64,000 bases of DNA from M3007 sp044350425. GTDB lineage: Bacteria; Bacteroidota; Bacteroidia; Chitinophagales; Saprospiraceae. The DNA is taken from the NCBI GenBank assembly GCA_044350425.1, contig JBILHS010000001.1, positions 62,001-126,000 on the forward strand. The letters are read 5' to 3'. Under the pieces are notes generated by a model that saw only the letters and a program-made list of their open reading frames with translations, was not told the DNA's origin and made no database searches. The position numbers and the translations under genes were made by a program. How positions within the stretch are numbered: the stretch's first letter is position 1; every line of letters begins with the position of its first letter. Shown piece after piece: positions 26,773-34,649 of this stretch.

Positions 26773-27010
26773 GAAGCAAACCGCTTCAAAAGTGTGTTTC
26801 TTTCCAACATGAGTCACGAGATACGGCCCCCTACCTAAGGGCATTTTGGCAGACCCTGGCCGCCTCAGCCAAATTCTCCTGAACCTCTTGAGTAACGCCG
26901 TCAAGTTTACCGAAACTGGACGGATCACCCTCTTGGCCAGAGTTCCAGAACACTTAGCCAATGGACAGCGCAATCATTACAAAATGGAGTGCTTAGGTAA
27001 TTCGCTGTAG
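26773..27010 (+). pseudogene. Sensor histidine kinase relic
   Basis: Frame 1 (26773-26838) reads EANRFKSVFLSNMSHEIRPP, the H-box of a HisKA domain with the phospho-accepting His (CAC at 26815-26817), then a stop. In another frame, 26852-27010 reads DPGRLSQILLNLLSNAVKFT then ETGRITLL, the N-box of the HATPase_c domain, and ends at TAG. The roughly 100 residues normally between H-box and N-box are missing, and everything downstream of the N-box (G-boxes) is gone. This is a dead, internally deleted kinase, and the 376-base gap 26703-27078 holds nothing else I recognise. Confidence 0.8.
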
Positions 27011-27078
27011 GGAACCTTGGGGCCAGCAGGCTGCCCGTTATATTTACCCGGATTGTTTGGACTTCAATGGAACCTTCG

Positions 27079-27384
27079 TTAATCTTGTTCCGGCGCCAGC
27101 CACTTTCCGTCTGCATAAAAATTGCCAAAGGGGATAAACGAGATCAAGAGCAAGAGCCGTGTTTTGGCCCAATCCCATTTGAGTTCTTTCATGGTCAAAA
27201 AGACCAGTATCACGTAGGCAACGAACAGCCCCCCGTGAATTGAACCCACTGTGCGTACGGCCTGAGGCTGTTCAAAAAAATATTTGAGCGGCATGGCTAT
27301 AAATAGTAAAATCAGGAAAGAAACGCCTTCAACAAAGGCAATAAGCCGTAAGCGGCCCAGGGTAGTATATAAAAATTTATGCAT
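27079..27384 (-). CDS. DUF3817 family small membrane protein
   Basis: The 101-residue protein has three hydrophobic segments and the DUF3817 pattern: LGRLRLIAFVEGVSFLILLF, MPLKYFFEQPQAVRTVGSIH and IPFGNFYADGKWL. Members are found alone or fused to transporters; function is unknown. ATG 27384 gives the family N-terminus (HKFLYTTLGRLR); the open frame reaches 27444 but that part lies in the upstream repeat. It stands alone. Confidence 0.82.
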   Translation of the reverse strand: MHKFLYTTLGRLRLIAFVEGVSFLILLFIAMPLKYFFEQPQAVRTVGSIHGGLFVAYVILVFLTMKELKWDWAKTRLLLLISFIPFGNFYADGKWLAPEQD

Positions 27385-27424
27385 ATAAATTGAGCAATGA
27401 GGCAGCAAAAATGAGAAAAAAAAC

Positions 27425-27510
27425 GGACATTGGACATTAGACATGATTCAGCAAGTGCATGATTTTCAGGTTTTTTAGAGCGCAAGTCCTATGTCTATTG
27501 TCCAACGTCC
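27425..27510. repeat. 86-bp inverted-repeat element, related to the element at 51987-52098
   Basis: The ends GGACATTGGACATTAGACAT and, at the right, the imperfect reverse complement (GTCTATTGTCCAACGTCC) form an approximately 18-bp inverted repeat with two mismatches. The core, TAGACATGATTCAGCAAGTG through TTTTAGAGCGCAAGTCC, is about 85% alike by eye to the element at 51987-52098. It lies between the DUF3817 gene and the DUF418 relic. I see no target duplication here. Confidence 0.6.
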
Positions 27511-27511
27511 A

Positions 27512-27688
27512 TCAACCAGCCAATCGACGCATCAACAATTCCATAGGACCGTTTTTAAAACGTTTTTTCCAGAAAAAAGTAAACAGGGCACTGCCTAAAA
27601 ACCAGGAAGTTGAGAACATCAGGATATAGGCCAGACTCGCCGTACCACTGGGATTCATGGGCAGCCCATACGGTTGGCCGGTAAGCGC
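27512..27688 (-). pseudogene. DUF418-family membrane protein, C-terminal relic
   Basis: A minus-strand frame ending TGA (27514-27512) encodes about 58 residues: SLAYILMFSTSWFLGSALFT, then KKRFKNGPMELLMRRLAG. A last transmembrane helix followed by a GPxExLxR tail is the C-terminus of DUF418 (YeiB-like) membrane proteins. The body of the gene is missing: the helicase gene ends directly upstream. No start or promoter is evident, although MNPSG within it could start a short peptide. It is most likely the tail of a gene lost by rearrangement. Confidence 0.6.
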
Positions 27689-30600
27689 TTACTCCCCTCC
27701 CCTAAGCAATCGACTGGCCAATTTCCGGGCTTCCTGCTTTGGACTTCTCCACCATTGAGCTGACAATACGGGAACAAAAGAGATCCCTTGTTGCTTAAAA
27801 TATTGCCCGAGTTTTTCTTCCCACTCATAACTGGGCAGGGTAGTTTTAGCCAATACACCATCGAAAGCAAGGACACTGCTCTGTTCGCTGGCGCCTTTGC
27901 CCTGGATGAACAAGGGAACCCTGACCCCGACGGCCATCGCCGAACGTTTCATTTGATTCTGTTCGAAATATGGACGCAGCGCCAGTTCAACTTCCTCTCC
28001 AAATACGGTTGGCTCAAAGAATGAATCTTCGTAGGCCAGCAACTTTTTCATCTTGTTTAATTGCTCTTCAGCAGCGTCTCTTTCGCCGCGTTGGAGAAAG
28101 TCAGCAAAGGTGACCAGATGAGAAAGGATGCAGGTGCCAATAAAGGTTTTATCTGCTGCCAGGACGGAGTGAAGTCCTTCCGGAATACTGTGTGCTATGT
28201 AAAATTTCTGGGTAGCGCGGGTAAGTACCACGTGCAACTGATTAAAGCCCAGTTGACTGTTCCAGAAATGCAGGTGACGCGTAAGGGAGCCGTGTGCATC
28301 GGTGGTGCCGTGGGTAAGCGACAAAAGCAAAACATCCACGTGTTGCCCCTGCAATTCAGCAAACTGATACACACCCAAGCCATTGAGATAAAGCTGTTGG
28401 ATCTTCTCCCAGCCGGCCATTTTCTTTTGCCGTATGCGCAGCAATTGCGCCGAGATCAGATCTCGCTGCTGCACAGTAGCACAGGCAATGCCTACCACCG
28501 GGTACATGTTTGAAGACGTTGGTTCAATGAGGTTCAACCAGTCAATGATCTGACGCGCCTCCGCTTCATTGGTTCCTGCAGTTTCGTCATAACGCCCTTC
28601 CACATTCACGACTACCGTAGAATCCAGAGCGGATCTGCCCGATGGAGTGCGCTTGAAAGGTGTTCCAAAAGCTATTTTATTAAAGCGGATCCAACCTTCC
28701 GGGGTGTCCTGATGCTGATAATCCAGGTGTAGGGTCTTAGCGCCGATTCCTTTACAAAATTCCAGAATATCGTCTTCTGCGAAAGGCGTCATGTCCTGAC
28801 AGGCATCCCCAAAAACAACCAGATGCTTGGCCATATCGAACAGATGATAACATTCCTGTTTGGCAATGTTGTGTGCTTCATCTACCAGCACCACATCATA
28901 TTGCATGTTGGACAATTGTACCACATCCAGTGCTACCTCAGGCGTGGTAAGCAATACCGGAAGTGTATCCGTAAGTGGCAAGATGTGCTTATGAAACAGC
29001 TCTTCTGCCTTCAAATTGGCTGAAAGTTTTCGATTGTCCTTACCAAACCAGTTTTTATACTCTGTTGAATAGGAGGATTTCATGGCACGCAAAGCGGCAT
29101 TTTTGCGGTCCTGCCACAATGTACTGATCTGCGCCGGAAGCATTTGACGCAGTTCACGGCCATAAATGCTTACGTTGGTCAAGGTATCTTCATCCCAAAG
29201 GAAATCAGGGCGGAATTCTTTCTGTAATAAGTGGTGCAAATACCAGCTTTCAAATGCGGCTTGCCAGTTCTGCGGCTTGATCTTGCACAGGGTACGTACC
29301 GTCTTTTGAGCGGCAGGACCGAGCGAAAGCCAATGTTTTTGCCAAATATAAAAATCATCGAAGTCCCTCAAATAAAACTGTGTGTCCTCAAGGCGCGCGA
29401 TGATATCCTCCAAAAACTCCTGGCGCTTGGGGATGGTGAGCATTTCATGTTTGAGCGTATCCTGATAAAGACCGGTGGCATTGAATTCTTCCACATATGC
29501 ATCCAGTGCCATTTCCAGATCGCGGATCTGCTCCCTGAAATCAATTTCGGCATGAATACTTTTGCCATTTAACCGGCGCACGTCCTCCCGAACGATAGAC
29601 GGGACGCGTCGACGCCACATTTTGAGTGCGCCATCAAAATCCCGGGTCATTTCACTGATCTTTCGAATATTCCGACTGTCAAATTGTGCTGGAAAATCAA
29701 ACTCAAAATATCTACGCAGACCATACACCTGTCGCATTTCGGTAAAAATGCCCCCGATGCGCTCTTTAGCTGCTACAAGTTCTTTATACTTGTCTGAAAA
29801 TACCCCGTAAATTTTTTCTCCGCTGGAAATGGGCTTTTCAAAGTCCGGTCCAAAGCGGATCACGCCATCTTCGAGACCATTCTGGATCCGCTTAATGTAT
29901 AGCGCCAGATCGTTGTAATATTGCTCAAAATGATCGTGAAGGCTCTCATCATAATCATTGGTCTGTCCGATATAACGGTGATGCAACGCCGTAGCCTGCA
30001 CGAGCAAAGCAAGCACCTGACTTTCTGCCCAGGCACGGCCTTTATCCTTGTCAAAATCGTTGAATACATTGTGATTCAAACGATTGAGCGGGTGATGTAG
30101 GGTTGGAAACCTTCGAAATAATGGCTCTGAAGCGTATATAGCTGCCACAGATTCTTCATACTCCTCCAGGTTAAATGCGAAATCTGAAGGATTGAGCTGA
30201 CTCAAAAGAAGGTCCTTCCCTTCGGTGCGATTGGCCCGCAAAAAACGGCCTACCGTTTCTGTGAAACTCAATGCTCCGAAAAAAGGCTGATGAATATCTA
30301 CCCAGGCCTGATCCAGTTTTCCCTGTTCACGCTGGGTCTTATTCAGGACCGTTTTGAAAAGCTCGGGGTTGTAGTTTGATTTGTTTTTGGAGTCTGCACT
30401 CATCCGAAGCATATCGGATAACATCAGTTTATCGCCTTCAAGGTCACGTACCACAAAGGAGAGCTCTCCCACCCCTTTTTCCAGCAAAAACTTTTGGGCT
30501 CTGCGAAGGGCATTGATACTTTTTGACACCACCAAAACCTTTTTTCCGTTGGAAAGCGCGTTCATGGCGATAGCCGAAATAAGATAGGTCTTACCAGAAC

Positions 30601-31429
30601 CAGAAGATCCTTCTACTACGGTGAGCGCATTGCGCTGGACTTCCCCTATGACAGATCGCTGAGATGGATCAAGCGGCAACATGGTAAAACTATGGGCCCA
30701 ACTCGCGGCATCTGCTGGCAGATCCGGAGCAACCGATGGTGGTTGGGTTACCTGAGTCCTTGACAAGGAAGGGAAAATCCCTGCCACGGCCGACCACAAC
30801 AAACGGCCCGAACTCCGCTCGCCTTCCCAACGCTCGAAAGGCTGTATGCTTAAGGGAAGCCCATCTTCCACCAGACTCAGGTGCTGACGAACTGCTTCAC
30901 AAAGCTCACTTAAAGCATGGACATCGATGCGCTTTCCATCTGCCACCAGTTGGGCAGTTTTAGAAAAGTCCGTATGGTACAGGGCGTCCAAAAGGTGGAA
31001 AAATGGAAAATTGGGTTGTACCCGATGGTTCTCATTGCGCTGCAGTTGCCAAAGATCTGCATTTTGCTGGCTGGGCTCCAGGCTAACCTGCCATACAAAA
31101 AGTGGAGCGGCGACTTCCTGTCCGCCCAGTTTGGCCATTAAGAATGGGTATCCAATCCCAAGATTTTTGGTTCCAAATACCTTTTCGCGGTTCCTGGCTT
31201 CAAAGTAAAAATGATTGATCCAATCACCCGCCGGCGGATTTGCCTGAAGTGGCAAGTCAAAGGGTCGGTTGTCGAGCAACTCGTGTACTACCCGAATCGC
31301 CAGATCGTCGCCCAAAGCACTGAGATCAGCACGCAGGGGTGGTGCGGGTTGGGCATTAAGCCATTCAAGGGCTGCTCCGGAATAGGCAGCTGAAGTGATC
31401 GTGGAAGAAGGGATGGTAGTTTCTGGCAT
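27689..31429 (-). CDS. Large superfamily 1 helicase with possible C-terminal nuclease-like domain
   Basis: This 1246-residue AAA_11/AAA_12-type (Upf1/Dna2-like) SF1 helicase has Walker A GSSGSGKT at 274-281 and Walker B VVLVDEAHN near 850. A long helical insertion (about 340-800) separates them, and later motifs DVLLLSLTHGTTD and QLHVVLTRATQKFYIAHS lie near 1060-1110. The first 240 residues are a conserved N-terminal region seen in DUF4011-like helicases. The tail from about 1130 (EEVELALRPYF...) resembles the start of an MTES/Vsr-type nuclease domain but catalytic residues are not clear. Such large helicases often sit in defence islands; here the neighbours are a relic and a superoxide dismutase, so a defence role is unproven. 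Confidence 0.8.
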   Translation of the reverse strand: MPETTIPSSTITSAAYSGAALEWLNAQPAPPLRADLSALGDDLAIRVVHELLDNRPFDLPLQANPPAGDWINHFYFEARNREKVFGTKNLGIGYPFLMAKLGGQEVAAPLFVWQVSLEPSQQNADLWQLQRNENHRVQPNFPFFHLLDALYHTDFSKTAQLVADGKRIDVHALSELCEAVRQHLSLVEDGLPLSIQPFERWEGERSSGRLLWSAVAGIFPSLSRTQVTQPPSVAPDLPADAASWAHSFTMLPLDPSQRSVIGEVQRNALTVVEGSSGSGKTYLISAIAMNALSNGKKVLVVSKSINALRRAQKFLLEKGVGELSFVVRDLEGDKLMLSDMLRMSADSKNKSNYNPELFKTVLNKTQREQGKLDQAWVDIHQPFFGALSFTETVGRFLRANRTEGKDLLLSQLNPSDFAFNLEEYEESVAAIYASEPLFRRFPTLHHPLNRLNHNVFNDFDKDKGRAWAESQVLALLVQATALHHRYIGQTNDYDESLHDHFEQYYNDLALYIKRIQNGLEDGVIRFGPDFEKPISSGEKIYGVFSDKYKELVAAKERIGGIFTEMRQVYGLRRYFEFDFPAQFDSRNIRKISEMTRDFDGALKMWRRRVPSIVREDVRRLNGKSIHAEIDFREQIRDLEMALDAYVEEFNATGLYQDTLKHEMLTIPKRQEFLEDIIARLEDTQFYLRDFDDFYIWQKHWLSLGPAAQKTVRTLCKIKPQNWQAAFESWYLHHLLQKEFRPDFLWDEDTLTNVSIYGRELRQMLPAQISTLWQDRKNAALRAMKSSYSTEYKNWFGKDNRKLSANLKAEELFHKHILPLTDTLPVLLTTPEVALDVVQLSNMQYDVVLVDEAHNIAKQECYHLFDMAKHLVVFGDACQDMTPFAEDDILEFCKGIGAKTLHLDYQHQDTPEGWIRFNKIAFGTPFKRTPSGRSALDSTVVVNVEGRYDETAGTNEAEARQIIDWLNLIEPTSSNMYPVVGIACATVQQRDLISAQLLRIRQKKMAGWEKIQQLYLNGLGVYQFAELQGQHVDVLLLSLTHGTTDAHGSLTRHLHFWNSQLGFNQLHVVLTRATQKFYIAHSIPEGLHSVLAADKTFIGTCILSHLVTFADFLQRGERDAAEEQLNKMKKLLAYEDSFFEPTVFGEEVELALRPYFEQNQMKRSAMAVGVRVPLFIQGKGASEQSSVLAFDGVLAKTTLPSYEWEEKLGQYFKQQGISFVPVLSAQWWRSPKQEARKLASRLLRGGE

Positions 31430-31603
31430 AGGAATGATTAGTCAATGCGCAAAAGAACACATTTTGCTCAAAATCAGGACTGATTAGTTTTTGGTGAAAT
31501 TAAGCCGCTATGTTTTTGGTAAGCTAAGCGGTTAGGAAAAATGGATTGCTTACTTTCGCGTTGTAATTTTTTCAATCTCATAATTTAGCATTTATCCATC
31601 ATT

Positions 31604-32368
31604 ATGGAAAAAAGAACCTTTCTCAAGACCGGCCTCTTTCTGGGGATTGCCGCCGCCACTACTTCATTTTTAGATGCCTGCAAATCTGCTGCCAAAACAA
31701 GCGTACCGGCCACATCCACCCTGCCTCCACCTAAAATGCGGCGTACAGAACCCTTTACTTTGCCTGCCTTAGGCTACAATGCCGCGGCATTAGAGCCCCA
31801 TATTGACAAAATGACCATGGAGATCCACCATGGCAAACACCACAATGCCTATGTGACCAACCTAAACGATGCCGTGAAGGATACCGTATATGTTGATTAC
31901 GAATTGGATGATATTGTAAAACGAATCAGCACCTCAGATGCTGATAAAAAAATTCGAAACAATGCGGGTGGCCACTGGAATCACTCCTTTTTCTGGCAAA
32001 CCATCGCACCCGGTGGCGGAAGCGAGCCAACAGGAGATCTGGCTGCAGCCATCAATTTAGCTTTTGGCTCACAGGAAAACTTCAAGGAGCAATTCACCAA
32101 TGCAGCCAAAGGCGTTTTTGGTTCCGGCTGGGCCTGGTTGTGTGTTGGAAAGGACAAAAAACTGTTTATCAGCAGCACCCCCAATCAGGACAATCCATTG
32201 ATGCTCAATGTCGCCAAACAACTTGGCACACCCATTCTTGGACTAGATGTTTGGGAGCATGCCTACTACCTCAAATATCAGAACAAACGGCCTGATTACA
32301 TCACGGCCTTTTACAACCTGATCAACTGGAAATTGGTTGCAGGACGCTACGATAAAACTATGTTTTAA
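31604..32368 (+). CDS. sod: Fe/Mn superoxide dismutase, predicted lipid-anchored
   Basis: The 254-residue enzyme dismutates superoxide to O2 and H2O2. Metal ligands are in MEIHHGKHHNAYV, GHWNHSFFW and DVWEHAYYLKY (two His, then Asp and His); the typical ALGYNAAALEPHID start of the SOD domain begins near residue 52. Unlike cytoplasmic SodA/SodB (about 200 residues), it has a 25-residue N-terminal signal (RTFLKTGLFLGIAAATTSFL) with lipobox LDAC, Cys26. It should therefore be exported and lipid-anchored. There is only one Arg in the n-region, so Tat export is uncertain. Metal choice cannot be decided. It has its own promoter region; the box TACTTTCG at 31551 is an approximate -7. Confidence 0.9.
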   Translation: MEKRTFLKTGLFLGIAAATTSFLDACKSAAKTSVPATSTLPPPKMRRTEPFTLPALGYNAAALEPHIDKMTMEIHHGKHHNAYVTNLNDAVKDTVYVDYELDDIVKRISTSDADKKIRNNAGGHWNHSFFWQTIAPGGGSEPTGDLAAAINLAFGSQENFKEQFTNAAKGVFGSGWAWLCVGKDKKLFISSTPNQDNPLMLNVAKQLGTPILGLDVWEHAYYLKYQNKRPDYITAFYNLINWKLVAGRYDKTMF

Positions 32369-32376
32369 TGCTGAAC

Positions 32377-32416
32377 AGTGATGCATTGACCTAAAAACCA
32401 GGGTCAATGCATCACT
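32377..32416. terminator. Bidirectional hairpin between convergent sod and kup
   Basis: A perfect 15-bp stem AGTGATGCATTGACC (32377-32391) and GGTCAATGCATCACT (32402-32416) with a 10-base loop lies 8 bases after the SOD stop. No long T-run follows on either strand. Confidence 0.6.
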
Positions 32417-32464
32417 ATAAATTGTTGCACAAAGACCTCGTTTGCAAGGAAGCCGAAATCAAGG

Positions 32465-34432
32465 TTAATTGCGCCTGGGGTTGATAATCCGTTTCAATCC
32501 GACTTGTTTTACCGGCTGTAATACAAGCGGTGCCTCCTCCATTTCCACAGAATCTGAATCCAGGCCGAACCAGTTTTTAGGGGATGAAACCCATCCCTTC
32601 ACGGAGAGGTAGGTTGAAAGAATTAGTTGCTCCCCCCATGGAAGTTCGTTTTCGTTCGACAGAAACTCCTGAATAATAACAAAGCGGAAGTCACCTGTAG
32701 GATATTTACTATCCGTAGAATGGTAGCGGGAGTAAATGGTAAGCTCCTCGTTTTCAACAAGTTCCTGGACCACTTTGTGCATAAATACATTCATGCGCTG
32801 TTGGACCCTGAAGCCCAGACGGAAGTTTACTTTGTAAACATCATCAGAAGCTATTGTATTCACCTCGTATTCCATGGTAAATGGTTCATCCGTAGTCTCT
32901 ATATGCACAAACCAATAAACGTCAGCTCGCTTAGGCTGGGTCTGGAGGATTGAATAGAAGACCTTCTCTTCTGCTTTTTGAGGATGTTTGGCCGTTGTGA
33001 GAAAGACAAGATTGGTAGCGTATTTGGGCACATCCATATCGTTGCTCAGAGTGATCAACTGATCCAGATAATCCTTAATTTTCAATTCATCAGAGTAACT
33101 CTGCCGGATGCGTCGGGCCCTTACCCACAAGTACATGATTCCAAAAAGCAAAGATGCCATGATAACTGTCACGTAGCCACCTTCAGAAAACTTGAGTGTA
33201 TTGGCAATAAAGAAACACCCTTCCCAGGATAGATAAAAGAGTAAGAAAAACCAAATTAGCCCTGCTTTATAACGTTGTAATACCATCCAATTAGAAAGCA
33301 AAATTGTGCTGCAAATCATCGTGACGACCACCGAAAGCCCATAAGCTGCCTCCATCTTTGAGCTTTGTTGGAAATAGAGTACAACTGCAATACAACCCAT
33401 CCAAAGGACCGAATTTATAGCCGGAATATAGATTTGCCCCTTCATGTTAGTAGGAAACATGACTGTCATTTTGGGTAAAAAACCTAGTCGTATAGCTTCA
33501 GAAGCTAGCGTAAATGAACCGGAAATCATACTCTGGCTCGCAATTACGGCTGCACAAGTAGATATGATGATACCTGGCCAAATGAACCAACCTGGCATTA
33601 CTCCATAGAATGGATTATCATCTAAGGGCATGCCTTCATGATGTAATAGCCATGCAGCCTGGCCAAAGTAATTGAGCAGCAAACTGGTTTTAACGAAAAT
33701 CCAACTAACTCTGATATTGTCCCGACCACAGTGGCCTAAGTCCGCATACAAAGCTTCCGCCCCGGTCGTACATAGAAAAACAGCACCCATTACAACCAGC
33801 ATGTGAGGGCTTTGTCGCAAAAGTTCGATACCCATCCAGGGGTTAATCGCCTGAAAAACGGATGGCATATAAATAATTTGTCCTATTCCTAAGACTGCCA
33901 GCATAGAAAACCAGATCAACATCATTGGACCAAATCCCTTGCCCACCGTAACTGTCCCAAAACGTTGAATGAAGAAAAGACCTGATATAATCACAATGGT
34001 GGCTATAATAATACTCATCTGAGGAATTCCAGGGTATTTTATGGCCAACCCTTCCACTGCCGAAGAAACTGAGATCGGTGGCGTAATCATCCCTTCCGCC
34101 AACATTGCAGCCCCGCCTACCAAGGCAGGAAATAAAAGCCATCTTCTACGACGGCGCACCAATGAATACAGCGAAAAGATGCCACCCTCACCATTATTAT
34201 CTGCGCGAAGTACCATCAAAACGTATTTGATCGTCGTCTGGATAAGTAGTGTCCAAAATACTAAAGATACCCCGCCTAAAACAGTCAATCGATCAATAAT
34301 CTCACCTTCTCCAACAATGGCCTTCATTACATAAAGGGGCGAAGTGCCAATGTCACCAAAAATAATTCCTAATGTGATAAGCAATCCTGCTTTACTGAGC
34401 GGGTGATGTCCGTGATGGCTTTGTGTGCCCAT
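32465..34432 (-). CDS. kup: KUP family potassium uptake permease
   Basis: The 655-residue membrane protein imports K+ together with H+. The family N-terminus is intact (LITLGIIFGDIGTSPLYVMK), followed by NNGEGGIFSLYSLVRRR and MLAEGMITPPISVSSAVEG; about 12 transmembrane segments fill residues 15-450. A cytoplasmic C-terminal domain of about 200 residues follows, as is usual. All conserved acidic residues in the first helices are present. It is monocistronic, convergent with sod and divergent from the T9SS metalloprotease gene. The start is ATG 34432. Confidence 0.95.
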   Translation of the reverse strand: MGTQSHHGHHPLSKAGLLITLGIIFGDIGTSPLYVMKAIVGEGEIIDRLTVLGGVSLVFWTLLIQTTIKYVLMVLRADNNGEGGIFSLYSLVRRRRRWLLFPALVGGAAMLAEGMITPPISVSSAVEGLAIKYPGIPQMSIIIATIVIISGLFFIQRFGTVTVGKGFGPMMLIWFSMLAVLGIGQIIYMPSVFQAINPWMGIELLRQSPHMLVVMGAVFLCTTGAEALYADLGHCGRDNIRVSWIFVKTSLLLNYFGQAAWLLHHEGMPLDDNPFYGVMPGWFIWPGIIISTCAAVIASQSMISGSFTLASEAIRLGFLPKMTVMFPTNMKGQIYIPAINSVLWMGCIAVVLYFQQSSKMEAAYGLSVVVTMICSTILLSNWMVLQRYKAGLIWFFLLFYLSWEGCFFIANTLKFSEGGYVTVIMASLLFGIMYLWVRARRIRQSYSDELKIKDYLDQLITLSNDMDVPKYATNLVFLTTAKHPQKAEEKVFYSILQTQPKRADVYWFVHIETTDEPFTMEYEVNTIASDDVYKVNFRLGFRVQQRMNVFMHKVVQELVENEELTIYSRYHSTDSKYPTGDFRFVIIQEFLSNENELPWGEQLILSTYLSVKGWVSSPKNWFGLDSDSVEMEEAPLVLQPVKQVGLKRIINPRRN

Positions 34433-34589
34433 GTTTTTTTATCTGGTAAATCTGCGGCAAACGTAGGCAGATTTTGAAAATTTCCGGCTAACATTATCCC
34501 GAAAGTCTGCTCAAAAGTCAAAAAACAGATTGCTTATTTCAGATAATGCAAAACAAATTCTGTCGCCCATTGTCTCTTTGTAAAAGAGT

Positions 34590-34621
34590 TTGGCAAACTG
34601 TTAAAAGAAGTGTGACATTTG
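34590..34621 (+). promoter_or_regulatory. Promoter of the T9SS metalloprotease gene
   Basis: TTG (34590-34592), 21 bases and GACATTTG (34614-34621) match the Bacteroidota form with one mismatch at the first base of the -7 box. Confidence 0.45.
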
Positions 34622-34649
34622 CGAAACAAACCAACCACCTGCGCTTTCA

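Noticed and set aside
29231..29572. Plus-strand frame of 113 residues inside the helicase gene
   Set aside because: Antisense shadow; the helicase motifs and length on the minus strand are clear.
31604..31690. Tat signal on the superoxide dismutase
   Set aside because: Only one Arg precedes the hydrophobic stretch; a Sec lipoprotein signal explains it better.
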